Assembly (NCBI RefSeq): GCF_001649575.2
Contig: NC_051448.1
Span: 20,905,707-20,969,706, forward strand
Length of the DNA stretch: 64,000 nt
Direction: 5' to 3'
Origin: Kryptolebias marmoratus
Taxonomy: Eukaryota; Chordata; Actinopteri; Cyprinodontiformes; Rivulidae
Position 1 is the first letter of the stretch. Each line of letters starts with the position of its first letter. Positions 1-11,651 of the stretch are shown in pieces. Made by a program: the position numbers and the translations under genes. Under the pieces are notes generated by a model, which worked only from the letters and a program-made list of their open reading frames with translations, was not told the DNA's origin and made no database searches.

Positions 1-172
1 GTTTAGTTTATCTTGTTTAGCTTTTGTGTTTCATTGTGTTTAATTGTGTTTCATTGTGTTTAATTACAGCTGTAACTTTGTCTGTAATTTTGTTCTTGTG
101 TTGTAAAGCACTTTGAGTTGCCTTGTGCTGAAAAGTGCTATATAAATAAATGTACCTACCTACCTACCTACT
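1..172 (+). repeat. 3' tail of a LINE-type repeat
   Basis: The stretch ends in a 'tgctatataaataaa' motif followed by a short (TACC)n run, the usual shape of a 3' untranslated end of an L2/Rex-type fish LINE. A related tail, on the opposite strand, occurs at 36190-36300. No coding sequence of the element is present before the window edge. Confidence 0.5.
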
Positions 173-310
173 ACCAGGCAATTCCAATTGATACTACACA
201 AATAATTTAAAAAAAAGGTTAAAAAACAAAAAACAACTGGAATTCGTTTCTGTTTCGCTTCTCAACCAAGGAGTGTGGAGGAGAAGAGAGTGCAGAAGTT
301 CACCAAACTC

Positions 311-611
311 TGTTAGGAATGTCCGGTTGTTTTTGCCAGAACTTTGGAACAGTGGTGGTGATAACAGGACGATTCCTGGAACATAGGAATTGTCTGGTTC
401 CTGGAACACAGGAAACACACTGGGTTGAGCCAGACCCAGTGTCGTAGAAGTTACGTAAATGGTCAGAAGTATGCATAGTCATCATGCATTGATTTTTGTA
501 TAAATACGCCCTGTCTCAAAGATACTTTGGGATTTTGGGGCAAGCTGATCAAGAGTAAATGTGTCAATAAAGTCCCCCGTGTATTGGCTGGAATCCAACG
601 AGTCTCTGACA
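311..611 (+). repeat. LTR-like unit, copy 1
   Basis: About 300 bp starting TGTTAGG and ending CTGACA. It carries a TATA-like box (tataaatacgccc, near 499) and an AATAAA signal (near 567), as a retroviral-type LTR would. A close relative lies at 32503-32807. Similarity also continues upstream of the TG in both copies, so the unit may be the 3' part of a longer element. I found no target duplication. Confidence 0.4.
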
Positions 612-612
612 G

Positions 613-2310
613 TTATTTCGGTGTGCGACATACCTTGCTTTTCACCCACATTATCACTCCATAATAAAAAGTACTTTGTATAGAAAGACTACATTTAATC
701 AAAACCAAAGAATATCCAAACAGGGCAATATTTGAATTTAGCCTAAATTCACAATCATACACTTTGGAAAACCACATAAATATATGACACCAAAAATTAT
801 ACAGCTTTGGACAAGACCAGAAAAGATGGGCCAGAGAACCTTCAGCAGACTTGCATTGATCACATAAAGGAGAAATTGTAGGGTAGAATTTATGTAATTT
901 AGTTTTATAATAATAAAATCTATGTATTAACTTAAATTGAATTAATTGGTGTCTCATATTCACAGAGCAAGCTCGTGTTCTACTGAGGCTCTCTTCCCAG
1001 ACAGTGTCATCAATTTCTCCCAGGCCATCTTAATAAATTGTGAATCCGAATAAGAGTCAGAAAGTAACTTAACAAAATCTGCAACCAATCTGTAGGGGCC
1101 CGCAGGAGTATAATACATCTATTGTCTTCCAGGAGATATTCAAAGTTTTTTATATTTTGATGGACATAGTTTCAAATTTGTAAATATCTGAAAAATTGAA
1201 TGGATAAAACAGAGAGCTTTTATTTTAATTGAGCAAAGGATGCAAATTGTTTATTAAAATATAAATCTTTCAAGGTAATAATGCCTCTAAGCCTCCAATT
1301 TTCAAAGCTCTTGTCTGGAAGAGATGGAAGGAAGGTATGATTATAACAAATCGGGGCATGTATGTCAGTTTCTGGCAATTTACAACTCTTTCTAATTTGC
1401 TGCCAGATTCTGAGGCAATTCAGAATTATTTTATTCCATATTTTTATATTTTTAGTGAATGTGGGTAATGTAAAAAGAAGCACAGGTAGCGAACTGTTAG
1501 TGGCATCTTTTTTTCTGTTGCAAACCAGGCTGGGTATCCCTCAATACCTCTCTAGTGTAGCCTTCCTGCCAGTAGTAGCAGATTTGCGACCCAGTAATAA
1601 TGCAAAAAGCAAGGTAAACCTAGCTCCCATTTTCCCTTGATTTGATAAGTGAGCCTTTGAAGTTCTAGGAGTCTTGTAATTCCAAATAAAAGGGATTATA
1701 GTCGATTCTACATTTTTGAAAAATGACTTTGTTAAGATAATAGGGAGATTCTGAAATAGATATAAAAATCCTGGTAGAGAGACCATTTTAATTGCATTCA
1801 CACAACCCATCATAGAAAGGGGGAGAGTGTGCCATCTTCTTTCAACTTTTCGTCTTTTATGAGAAAATTTAATTTAAAAATTATTTTAGGGTCTTTTGGA
1901 AGAAATACTCCCAAGTATTTAAGTGTATCTGTGATTTTCAATGGAAAATTTTTTATAACATCAGTGCTAATATAATCACCTAAGAGCATCAATTCACTTT
2001 TTGCCAATTTATTGTGTAGCCTGAAATTTCACCAAAAGACTTGAGCTTATCTATCAATATAGGAAGTGACTGTTCAGGTTGAGAAAAGAAAATGGCTACA
2101 TCATCTACATACAGCGAGAGATGATGGTCCACATCACCTAAATGGATTGGCTTAAATGTTGCATGCTGCCTAGCATGCAACATTTAACATTTATGCTGCC
2201 TGCCTAGCTTTAAACATATACAATTGTTGATAATATTCCTTGAATACTTCATTTATAGCTTTTGGATCAGTAACCAATTCTCCTGAATTTGAGGCCACAG
2301 CTTTAACAAC
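613..2310 (-). pseudogene. 5'-truncated L1/Tx1-like LINE, 3' part of ORF2
   Basis: Minus-strand reading pieces follow one another in the order of an L1-type ORF2. First comes the reverse transcriptase catalytic block with YVDD (1989-2183), then the RT thumb-like part with KYLGVFL and FIWNYKTPR (1541-2007). After that come a linker (1220-1483) and the C-terminal zinc-finger-like block CDQCKSAEGSLAHLFWSC (613-963). Frames change between the pieces, so it is dead. The N-terminal endonuclease and first half of RT are missing, as expected of 5' truncation. Its 5' end abuts the paralogous upstream flank of T1 at about 2310, so the insertion may postdate that duplication. Clade assignment is by motif only. 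Confidence 0.75.
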
Positions 2311-2960
2311 GGCACCGCCATGCCATACCTGGCAAATGCAGAAATGTCATTATGAAGTAAAGAAGTTGCTTCTTGTCAGTGATCACTGGAAAACGTGCTC
2401 CTCCAAAATATTAAATTAGGGGTACTATCTTTATTGTCCATGCAATTTTCATTTGTTTAATTAAATGAAATATTTAACTGGACCAATAATCGAATTAATA
2501 TTTTACTCAACTCCTGGCAAACTGATACATTTAACAGTTTCAGGACCATCACCAAATACTGATTTTGCTCTGCGCCCATACATTTATATAGTAGCACAGA
2601 TGTTTTTCAGATGAGAAAACAATGACAATCTAAAACAGTACTGTCAGGCAAAAGTGTAGAGGTTTAAAATATGACATTCTTTCCCACATATATGACAATG
2701 TTGAAAAAGACTTGTTTTAAAAACTCAACAAATGAGATAAAATTGCCCCCATTTGTCCAGCCATTTGCCTAACCTGGACAAATATTTCTGCCCTTTCTTC
2801 TGTACTCCATGCTCGATGAAGAAATTTACAGCTGATAAGATAGTAAGGATTGATAACTTAAATATCAAATAAACAATAATGGATGTGAAAGCACATCAAT
2901 TTCTGGTAATTTCATATATATATATATATATATTTATTATTGTGGAATATTACCATCTGT
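2310..2960. other. duplicated upstream flank of T1
   Basis: This non-coding tract matches 38430-39060, upstream of T5, almost base for base over long runs. An example is the shared block around 'aagaagttgcttcttgtcagtgatc' at 2361 and 38466. T1 and T5 were therefore copied together with about 0.9 kb of 5' sequence. An (AT)n run lies at 2915-2932. Confidence 0.75.
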
Positions 2961-3110
2961 CTGCATTTGTACCTCTAAAAATGGGATCCATAGACACATA
3001 CATGTTGCATCATTACTGCTTTCAGATGGGATATAATTCCCTATTCTTATTGGACAACAGTATATAGGGAGTACACAATAAAGGTTTATACACAGAGACT
3101 GCTGTGGCCC
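2961..3110 (+). promoter_or_regulatory. conserved upstream block of T1
   Basis: Contains the cluster-wide box ttcttattggacaaca (inverted CCAAT) near 3045-3060 and an aataaaggtttata TATA-like stretch near 3078-3090. Both also occur before the other five receptor genes at similar distances. The start codon is about 195 bp downstream. Function is inferred from conservation only. Confidence 0.5.
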
Positions 3111-3245
3111 AAAGCTACAAACAGCAAATTTTACACAAACATTACTCAATCTATGAATGGTAGACACCTGAAAAATTGTGTTGAATGTGATTTCTCTGTA
3201 GTGTTGTCTGTTTTTAAAATGAATTGTATCAAATTTTAGGTCATC

Positions 3246-4202
3246 ATGGAAACAAGAGTGACTTATATACATCCCTGCTATGAGATAAAGAATTTCAGTT
3301 TTAAATTTACCACAACTCCTTCTGCTGTATGTGTGATGTTATATAGTTTTCTTACACTATTGTCTGTTGCCACAGTATGTGGAAATCTCCTTGTAATAAT
3401 CTCTGTACTTTATTTCAAACAGCTCCACACTCCTACTAACTCCCTCATTCTGTCTCTGGCTGTGGCTGACCTGCTTGTAGGGATAATATTATTTCCCTTG
3501 ACCATAGCATTCTCTTTCAGCTTTTGTATGTACCATGAAGATTTACTTTGTAAGATAAAAGACAGCTTTGGAGTATATCTTTGCACATGCTCTATTTTAC
3601 ACCTATGTTGCATTTCAATTGACAGATATTATGCAGTGTGTCAGCCACTGACATATAAATCTAAAATCAGCCGTCATGTTGTTGTCATCATGATTACTGT
3701 AAGCTGGAGTGCTTCTGCACTTATTGGAATTGGAATAACACAAAAATCAAAACAACAATGTCAAGAAACATGTTTTATTGATGTGATAGGAAACACAATT
3801 GGACCTGTTTTATCATTTTACCTTCCACTTGTCATAATGTTGTGTATTTACCTGAAGATTTTCCTTGTTGCACAGAGGCAGGCACGAAGCATCCAAGCTA
3901 GGATGAAATGTGGAGCAACTGTCAGTAAGATGGAGAGAAAAGCCACCAAAACTCTGGCTATTGTTCTGGGAGTGTTTATTTTTTGTTGTACTCCATCCTT
4001 TTTTTGTTATACTTTTTTGCCTTTTACCAACAGTTTAGTACCAGTTCCTTTGATTGAATCACTTGTTTGCCTTACACTGACAAACTCAACGTTGAATCCA
4101 TTTATTTATGCTTTTTTTTACAGCTGGTTCAGATCAGCCTTCAGAATGATTATGTCTGGAAAAATATTACATGGTGAGTTTGCTAACACAAAGCTGTATT
4201 AG
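3246..4202 (+). CDS. TAAR-family olfactory receptor T1 (318 aa), Gly 3.32, Cys 6.48
   Basis: Class A GPCR of the trace amine-associated receptor family, expected in the cilia of olfactory neurons coupling to a Gs/Golf-type protein (family knowledge). Membrane segments lie at about 28-55, 64-90, 99-131, 144-165, 180-208, 233-258 and 267-292. GN at 46-47, D75 (2.50), C102 (3.25), DRY at 126-128, P194 (5.50) and NP at 284-285 are intact. The ligand Asp 3.32 is Gly109, while Asp106 sits at 3.29. Toggle Trp 6.48 is Cys248 and Tyr 7.43 is Leu. Positions 5.42/5.43 are Gly-Pro, so no alternative TM5 acid is present. Relative to T3, T4 and T6 the N terminus lacks the block with the NRT sequon, and one residue is missing at the start of TM5. 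The start follows the pattern ag-gtcatc-ATG shared with its paralogues. No disruption is visible. Confidence 0.95.
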   Translation: METRVTYIHPCYEIKNFSFKFTTTPSAVCVMLYSFLTLLSVATVCGNLLVIISVLYFKQLHTPTNSLILSLAVADLLVGIILFPLTIAFSFSFCMYHEDLLCKIKDSFGVYLCTCSILHLCCISIDRYYAVCQPLTYKSKISRHVVVIMITVSWSASALIGIGITQKSKQQCQETCFIDVIGNTIGPVLSFYLPLVIMLCIYLKIFLVAQRQARSIQARMKCGATVSKMERKATKTLAIVLGVFIFCCTPSFFCYTFLPFTNSLVPVPLIESLVCLTLTNSTLNPFIYAFFYSWFRSAFRMIMSGKILHGEFANTKLY

Positions 4203-4391
4203 CTTACTTTTGAAAGTGTAAAATATAATTTTTAAAAATTAAAAACATAAAAATAACAACATAAAACTGACTGTATCTCTATAATAGTAACCTACTTTTA
4301 TTATATTTGTGTTTAAGAAGGGTGCATGAACCTTAAGGTTGCTAGTAATTATGTGGCTTGGGATAAAATACCTTGTGCTCTTTTCCTAACT
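4203..4391. other. duplicated 3' flank of T1
   Basis: Matches 40325-40512 after T5, including the 'tttgtgtttaagaagggtgca' segment. Homology stops abruptly at 4391, where a mobile element begins. Confidence 0.65.
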
Positions 4392-4826
4392 CAGGCTACG
4401 TTCACACTGCAGGTTTTAATGCTCAATTCAGATTATTTTCTGAAATCCGATTTTGTTTGCATTCATGTTTTCAAATTAATGCTACTTGTGTGTGATCTCA
4501 TATGTGAACTACAAACAAACCTAAAGTGTCCTGCATGCGCAATAAAGGACGCAATAGCATCACACACAGCAAGTGTGGTCAGTGTTTGCGGAAGTAAACT
4601 TGGATGGTAATGGTGGAGTGTATCTTGTAATAGTCCAGTAGTTGTCCAACCGGAGCCAGTGCATTAAGAATTTAATCTTCTTAAGAAGATTGAAAAGAAA
4701 GAGAGCCAGGTTTTTGGGTATGGCGTTTTGTGTGGCAGCGGCAGCAATATCCGTACAGAGAAACGTGTAGGTTCGGAGTCAAACCTGTTTGTTGGATGTT
4801 TCACTTGTCATTTGAGGAGCTTTCTG

Positions 4827-4908
<82 letters not shown>

Positions 4909-4920
4909 TTTTTTTTTCAG
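4391..4920 (+). mobile_element. DNA-transposon-like repeat with AT/T microsatellite
   Basis: Begins with 'caggctacgttcacactgcag', a terminus I know from abundant non-autonomous DNA elements in fish. It interrupts the homology with the T5 3' flank, which supports insertion here. A (TA)n run (about 4830-4873) and a T run (about 4874-4902) follow. The far end was not located. Confidence 0.45.
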
Positions 4921-5990
4921 CAATTTAACAGGGAGTGGATCATTAACCACTACAACATGGTTCAGTGCGTTCAGTGTAATGATTTGTTTGAACCGGCCAT
5001 AAAATACCACTGGAGTTTAATTTTTTGGCTTCCCGAAAGATAAAAAAGCTTCAGATTTCGATACATAAGCTCAGATGTGGGAATTACTATCAGAACATTG
5101 CAAGTGGATTACCACAAGCTTTAACTCTTGTTAATGCGGTGGATTGGCTTCACGCCAAAGAAGCAGGACCTTTTGCTAGGAGCAGTCCCAACTATTTTTA
5201 ATTTGAATAAAGGCAAATGGAGAGGAGGATGTTGCCACAGAGAATGATTCAAGAAAGGAGGAGCTTTTACTGTAAGCATATACGTACTCCTGTCATAGAA
5301 GGTATGAGCTGCCTACAGGCCTGACAGCCTGAGATCAGTTTGTGATTCAGACCAGTTTGTTATTGATGAAAAAATAAAGACAATCCATGTGTGATTAAAC
5401 AAAATCATAGTCTGAAACTGCTATTGATTACTTTACTCTAAACCCTACCGTCAAACGTGCAGATGTTTTGAATGAGTGTCGGATCCTACATCAGAATTTG
5501 GACTATTTCTGCATTAATAGCCTAATGCAAATGGACTGTGTCATCATTGTTTGGAAGGAAACCCAGATATCTGTCTTTTGATCTTATAAGACCAAGAATA
5601 CTAATTGATCAAAATTCCCACTTACTCTAAACCCCAAGACAACTATAAACCACCAGTGTCAATTCTGTTGTTGTTTGAAGAAATTTACATTCTGAGAAGA
5701 GAACAAACCAAGGATCTGCTTTGGCTCAGCTGATTATAAATTTTGGTTCTTCCAGGCATCAAAGGAAATAACTGCATTCCTTTAGAACTGAAAAGCAAGC
5801 ACCACATTGCCCCTTTGGTTGATTCAAAAGTTCTTGTTACCTTTTCGTGGACTGCCTGATCAAATGGAAATTTTCTAACATGTTGAAAGTAATTTTCTGC
5901 CAGCAATCTTCATTTTAAACAGTGATATTGTGCATAACCCTTTTTATTTCAGTTACAAGAACTACCACAGTTTCTTATTTTGAAAAGTAT
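4921..5990. other. no gene recognised
   Basis: Non-coding or degraded sequence. Short open stretches at 5030-5180 have no recognisable domain. I see no terminal repeats or RNA gene. Confidence 0.4.
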
Positions 5991-5999
5991 GAGATTCTG

Positions 6000-6690
6000 T
6001 CACAGCATCCTCTGTTCCTGCCACTCCTTCTGCTCTCAGTCATGCCATAGCCTTTCCACAGTCCCACAGTCTCATGCCACGCCCCTGCATTCCATGTCAC
6101 AGTAATTATAGCCATTAGTTTCACCTGTTCCACCCAGTATTTCAGTCCACAGCCTACAATCATTCCTTGCCAGATTATTGAATGGTAGATGTCTAGCGCT
6201 TATTCACAGTTCCTGCCTGACTCCAAGACCATAGACCCTTGCCTGTTCCCTGACCCACAAGTTTTGCTTTCTCCTTGTCGGATACCTCCTGGAACTCTGA
6301 CTCACGGTAATCGACCTTGCTTCTCATTTTTGGACATCACCCTTTGGATTGTCCCTTTTTGGATTTGGCTGCAGTCTCTGGACTTCCTGGTTTTGACCCT
6401 TTGCTCGGCCCTGGACTCTGTCTCTCGCCTAAGCCCATTTCTGACCATCCTAGCCACATTCAACCACCAGGCCCCGACGGACTTACCTGTCCTGGTCCCG
6501 CCCCAGAGTCTCAACGTGAGTGTCAAGTCCAGTCTCAGTACTCCAGTTTGCCAAACGTTTACAGTAAAAACCTTAAAACTTTGTCAGTGTCTGTGCCTAC
6601 TGAATCCTGCCAAGTCAAGCCTTGTCAGATTCCCATTTTTCACCTTTAACTGCCATTTATATATTTGTGGGTGAGTGTTCGACCAGCCGA
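6000..6690 (+). repeat. dispersed C/T-rich fish repeat
   Basis: Pyrimidine-rich strand with many 'cctgac' and 'gaccat' phrases (cctgcctgactcc, ccctgacccac, ctgactcacgg). This composition is typical of an abundant non-autonomous family in fish. Open frames of up to 161 codons here look like composition artefacts, because neither frame shows a domain. Confidence 0.4.
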
Positions 6691-7079
6691 CCACCTGCCA
6701 AGGACAGAGCAGCTGACTTCAGGACCAGCCTGGAAGCTGGCCCAAAAGTTCTTCTCAGCTCCCGCTGACTGACAGGTGCTCTGGAGGTGACCTCTCCCAG
6801 ACACCTTTCACCAAACTCTGGCCAAACTATCAGCTAGTACCAAACGCAGCAGCTGATAAAAGTCAGCTCTTGGTAGGAACAAAAATTCTCCTAATATTCT
6901 GCTGGTGTACTTCTAAATCTGTCAAATGATATGTAACTGGTCTAACATCTCCCAGAATCAATACCAGTTCAACAGCTTTAAGTACTAAGGGCTACCACCA
7001 AGCAAGCCACATCATAAAACGCAAGGAAATCTCCACAAAGACCCCCAGAAAAAAATCCCAGAACCCTGAACCAAACCCT

Positions 7080-7200
7080 GTAAGTACCCTGTATGTTACC
7101 CCATCAGTACTTTGTATGTACCCCTTGATTACCCTGTATGTTATACTATTATTACCCCATCATTACCCTATATGTTACCCTGTAATTACCCTGTTAGGTC
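7080..7200. repeat. degenerate minisatellite
   Basis: Repeated 'taccctgtatgttacccc' phrases (7086, 7104, 7128, 7164 and others) with variable spacing make an irregular tandem array about 120 bp long. Confidence 0.6.
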
Positions 7201-7224
7201 TTAATGCTCTATCTATCTATCCTG

Positions 7225-7605
7225 CATATGTGTCATGAAAGTGGTGGTAGGAAGATGGAAGATTTGGACCCAAGATGCAGACACACAAGGAGCTAAAGTA
7301 AAACTAATTTATTTAAATAAAAAAGACAAGAACAAATGGCTGACGTGGCAGCAACAAACTAAATAACAAAGATTTACAAAAAATGGTAAACCTGGATCAC
7401 GAGGAGGAAGAAGCGAGGAAACTAGACTGAACATGACAGCAACAACAACAATGAGCCAGTGAGTATGGGAAGTTGAGAACTGAATTTTAAAGACGGGGGC
7501 CGATGTGGAAGTGTACACAAATGAACTGATTAGCAACAGGGAACAGATATGGGTGATTGAGGCACACTGACATGAAATCAAACCACAAGGAAAATAATTG
7601 TTGAT
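7225..7605 (-). repeat. dispersed repeat family A, minus copy
   Basis: Carries the family hallmarks in reverse: gcagac near the start, then an AATAAA-type tract read backwards (aatttatttaaataaaaaagac), then gctgacgtggcagcaa. The same order is seen at 12430-12865, and in plus orientation at 14100-14660 and 35222-35638. Confidence 0.6.
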
Positions 7606-7828
7606 GCGTCTGAACTGTTGTACTCAGCTTTACAATGGCTAGACAGTCACATAAAGCATCATGAGACAACCACGGTTAACAAGAGACCCCTTACCACTAC
7701 ACCTCAAAAAGCTCAAGAAGCCTGGAAAAGACGTACCCAAATTAAATTAGATGCTATTCTTCAGCCTTTTGTGGTTCAAATTAAAGATTAGGCTCCATGT
7801 AAAGTTAATGCTTTGAATTTTTTGCCTG

Positions 7829-8804
7829 AGCAGTAGTGGGTCTCATTTCAGACAACAACGAGACCCACTACAGAGATGAGATTCTGCAGCTCACTCAGTG
7901 GTGTTCAGCCAACAACTTGGTGCTGAACACAGGGAAGACCAAGGAGGTCATTGTGGATTACAGAAGGTCCAGGAGGTCGGCTCACACTCCCCTTCTCATA
8001 GATGGAGAAGTGGTGGAACGTGTGGACAACATCAAGTTCCTGGGCCTCCACATTACGTCTGACTTCTCCTGGAACACAAACACCTCCCACCTGGTGAAGA
8101 AAACACAACAAAGGCTCTTCTTCCTCAGGAAACTGAGACGGGCTGGACTTTCCTCACGGCTGCTCGTGAACTTTTACAGGGCGATGATTGAGAGCATCCT
8201 CTGCCTCAACATGACTGTGTGGTATGGTAGCTGCACAGCACTGGAGAGGAAACAACTTACACGGGTGGTGAGAACAGCACAAGGCATTGTGGGATGCCCC
8301 CTCCCAGACCTGGACTCTATTTACACAGACCGGGTCAAGAAGAGAGCTGGATCCATAGCGATGGATTCCAGCCACCCGGGTCACAGACTGTTCGTGCCGC
8401 TGCCATCGGGCAAGCGGTACAGAAATATACGGACTACAACAAATAGATTGAGAAACAGTTTCTTCCCCACAGCCGTCAGAGCCATTACTCCCTGCCGTCC
8501 CCCCCTCCAACATATATCATAACCTCGCAGTCACACATACATATTCTCCACCACCACACAGCCATATTGTTCTGCACTTTGCACTGTTACATTATCTGTA
8601 CTTTGCCATAATTGGACCTGCTGCTACTTCTTTGGTATTGTTGAGTGCCTTTAGTTAATTTAGTTGTATATATTGATATTATTATTATTGTGTGTTTGCT
8701 TATTTATACTGTATATATTTGACCTCTTGCACGGGAGCTGCGGTGGAAATTTCGTTGAATTCTGTTCGATGACAATAAATGCTATCTATCTATCTATCTA
8801 TACA
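7829..8804 (+). mobile_element. 5'-truncated Rex1/L2-like LINE, RT C-terminal part
   Basis: An open frame at 7836-8522 (228 aa) encodes the end of a non-LTR reverse transcriptase. Recognisable pieces are LTQWCSANNLVLNTGKTKE, FLGLHITSDFSW, LFFLRKLRRAGLS and, near the C terminus, SSHPGHRLFVPLPSGKRYR. This C-terminal text is typical of fish CR1/L2/Rex1-group LINEs. The 3' UTR runs to a (CTAT)n tail at 8787-8803, the usual simple-repeat end. The catalytic RT core and endonuclease are missing (5' truncation). The frame is undamaged, so the insertion is fairly young, but it cannot move itself. Confidence 0.8.
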
Positions 8805-8878
8805 GATGTTCATGTACACTATTCCAGCTGCTTGGTTATGGCGTTCCATGTATATATATGTGTGTGTGTGTGTGTGTG

Positions 8879-8942
8879 NNNNNNNNNNNNNNNNNNNNNN
8901 NNNNNNNNNNNNNNNNNNNNNNNNNNNNNNNNNNNNNNNNNN
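8879..8942. other. assembly gap (64 N) after a (TG)n run
   Basis: Run of N directly after a TATATG/(TG)n microsatellite (8848-8878). The gap length may be arbitrary. Confidence 0.95.
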
Positions 8943-9960
8943 AGGGAAAGTCCAGGTCCTACCTAAACTGTGCCAAACTGTGCCAAATGGATATGTAACT
9001 TCAGAAAGCTCTAACTCCTACATGCTTCAACATACAGGCGTCAGTGAGGGCTCAAATGAAAGGTGACACTGAGACGAATCCTGTTCTGCAAATGAAGTCA
9101 CTTTCAATATGATTATTATACAGTAGAGGATAAATAAACACAATAAAATACTTATTTTTTCAAAAGTAGATCATAAAAAATGTCCCAAAACAAGTTCAAT
9201 TTGTCAAAACGTGTATTTACTGAAAAAATATGAAAAAGTAATTACACTGAAACAAACTACTCACAAACCAGTGCCACACATAAACTATTTACAAACCATT
9301 TCACTGTTTTCTGTTTTTACATATTTTAGGGTGCCCCCTTTAGTTGCACAAAGCTCCAGAGCTTCGCTGACATCACAGCTGCCACCCGCTCCAAATGCTC
9401 ATTCAGCTCTTCCCGTTCTGGCTCGGAGTCACTTGCAGGCCTCAAATGACAAAAATAATTTAAAAAACACTTTGATATTCATTAGTTATAAATACATTCA
9501 CACACCCACAAAAAAAATGGCGGTGCTTAGTCATGTCCGCCCGGACTACGGTGTCCGCCCTGGCCAAAATGTCCTACTGTCGACCCCCCCCCTCCCCCCA
9601 CATACACACACAGACAAACCCGCCTCACACGAAAAACAAGATAGCGGCGCTACGTCATGTCCGCTCTCACTTTGAAGCGACCTGACCAAAATGTCCGCCA
9701 CCGCCCCCCTCCCCCCACCGCGCCATTCACGGAGAAAATAAAAAGGAGGAGCTTCTTCATCCATCCGAGCCTTCACGTTTTCATTCACACAAACACCTCT
9801 CCTTTTTCTGTCGGCTGCTCTGTTTTCAGGGGTCTCCACAGCGAGTCACCCGCTCCATCTAACGTTTCTGTCCTCACACAAACACCGACATGCTAAGCTA
9901 CTGACCTCCATCCCCTACCTCATTATAGACAGCTAAAACGGACACAGCTAAAAAGTAAAT
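8943..9960. other. no clear gene; part of a degraded element
   Basis: A minus-strand frame around 9345-9435 reads SEPEREELNEHLERV-like text, which resembles an acidic transposase tail. I cannot name a family from it. 'ccaaaatgtccgcc/tac' phrases recur near 9560 and 9690, suggesting internal repetition. 9580-9720 is C-rich. Confidence 0.3.
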
Positions 9961-9963
9961 AAA

Positions 9964-10550
9964 TGTCATGAACCCAGGGATAATGTCCAGAGAGCGAAAC
10001 CAAAACCACACACGGAGACGGAGCTGAAGGTAAGTGAGTTTTATTTACAGGTGCTACTATATACAGTGAGCAGGTCTCGGGAGAAGTCTGTAAAGTAAGA
10101 AGAACTGGGCGAGTCTCGGGTACGATTCTGGTCAGAGTAGTTTGCAAGATGGAGGTAATAATGTCTCTTGTTTTCTTACAGGTCCAGGAGGTGAGTTGCT
10201 GCGCTGAGGAGATGAGGAGCGGTTCCAGGGTGATCCAAAGATGACGAGCCAGTTCCAGCAAGGTAGGTATCAGATAGGTTCCAGGTAAGTTCCCCTTAAG
10301 GTCCGTAGTCGTGGCGTGGCAAAACCTAAGTTGTAGGCAAGACAGAGAATGTAATTAACACTTAGAGCAGAGTTAAGGTTAGACGCTGCGGCGGAGAATC
10401 TAACCCAGAAGGCTTGATGCTCCAACGAGGATCTGATCTCAGCCTGCGGCTTAAATGCTGGATGGTCTCGTCAGTGGAATCAGGAACACCTGTGGAGTAA
10501 GGGTTAGTGACGCCGCCCAAAAGTGGAGCTAAGCCCAGATCCTCACAATA
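9964..10550 (+). repeat. dispersed repeat family B, copy 1
   Basis: Shares with 13345-13915 and 37590-38250 the order: cggagac, then 'aaggtaagtgagttttatttacag', gtgagc, an internal 'cttacagg', and an end with 'cagatcctcaca'. The 'ggtaagt ... ttacag' pairs look like splice sites, but the element seems non-coding. Class unknown. Confidence 0.55.
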
Positions 10551-10955
10551 AAAGACGGAGACTTTTTTTCTCTCAAGTAATACTTTAGTAAGTACTTCGA
10601 AACGCACAAAATCTGTCTTTAGCATGATACATATAGTTACTACGAATATGAAACTAACTCACAACTATCCGGACATTTAGTACACACACCGATAAACAAA
10701 GCGCCGTCTATAAACAATGAGTAACATATAAACAGTAAGCAGCATATAAACAATGAGTACTTGTGAAAAAAAACGTTAGTACTTACTGATCACGGACATA
10801 TTATCCTTCGAGAAAGGCATCGCTCTTTTTATCAGCTATATCCCGGTCTAAAAAGTCACTGCTTCTTTTCTTCACCAGCTCCAGAACTTCTTCTGTTGTG
10901 TATTTTATCTCCTTTGGTCATTTCGCCAGCTTTTATGTCGAAAAAAGTACAAAAA

Positions 10956-11094
10956 ACAGTCTTCACCACATTTATGCGCAGGACGCATGAAGCAGCCTCT
11001 CTTTTAGACCGTTTTATGCAGACTGATTTGGGAGTTGTGAAAAGTTCCAAACCCCTCCCAGAAAAATCACGTGACCGGAATTTCATTGGCTACC
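10956..11094. repeat. 140-bp direct duplication, left copy
   Basis: From 'acagtcttcaccacattta' to 'ttcattggctac', it matches 11652-11790 with few changes. The copies lie on the two sides of the N gap. Confidence 0.85.
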
Positions 11095-11549
11095 NNNNNN
11101 NNNNNNNNNNNNNNNNNNNNNNNNNNNNNNNNNNNNNNNNNNNNNNNNNNNNNNNNNNNNNNNNNNNNNNNNNNNNNNNNNNNNNNNNNNNNNNNNNNNN
11201 NNNNNNNNNNNNNNNNNNNNNNNNNNNNNNNNNNNNNNNNNNNNNNNNNNNNNNNNNNNNNNNNNNNNNNNNNNNNNNNNNNNNNNNNNNNNNNNNNNNN
11301 NNNNNNNNNNNNNNNNNNNNNNNNNNNNNNNNNNNNNNNNNNNNNNNNNNNNNNNNNNNNNNNNNNNNNNNNNNNNNNNNNNNNNNNNNNNNNNNNNNNN
11401 NNNNNNNNNNNNNNNNNNNNNNNNNNNNNNNNNNNNNNNNNNNNNNNNNNNNNNNNNNNNNNNNNNNNNNNNNNNNNNNNNNNNNNNNNNNNNNNNNNNN
11501 NNNNNNNNNNNNNNNNNNNNNNNNNNNNNNNNNNNNNNNNNNNNNNNNN
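11095..11549. other. assembly gap (455 N)
   Basis: Run of N. Several apparent long reading frames across it consist only of gap and should be ignored. Confidence 0.98.
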
Positions 11550-11651
11550 CCTGCTGCAGCAACCACCTGGAAGAACCCACGCCATCTACTAGAGAAAACA
11601 TGAAAGCAGCAGGCAAAAAACACACCAGAATATTCCAGAACCCCGACATCA

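Noticed and set aside
3410..3613. Minus-strand frames inside the TAAR genes (also 17766-17951, 25219-25401, 39970-40155, 63594-63779)
   Set aside because: They recur in each paralogue because the sense strand is conserved. They are antisense shadows with no start context or domain of their own.
4830..4905. Frame reading YIYIYI and FFFFFF
   Set aside because: Translation of the (TA)n and T-run microsatellite.
4990..5180. Possible captured protein domain (THAP-like or transposase)
   Set aside because: A short frame can be read, but no conserved cysteine/histidine pattern is complete and the frames break.
6189..6674. 161-codon plus frame
   Set aside because: Lies in a pyrimidine-rich repeat; two overlapping frames are open for compositional reasons and neither has a domain.
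7080..7200. Possible CRISPR-like or regulatory array
   Set aside because: Units are irregular, with no constant repeat and unique spacers, and the genome is a vertebrate one. It is a degenerate minisatellite.
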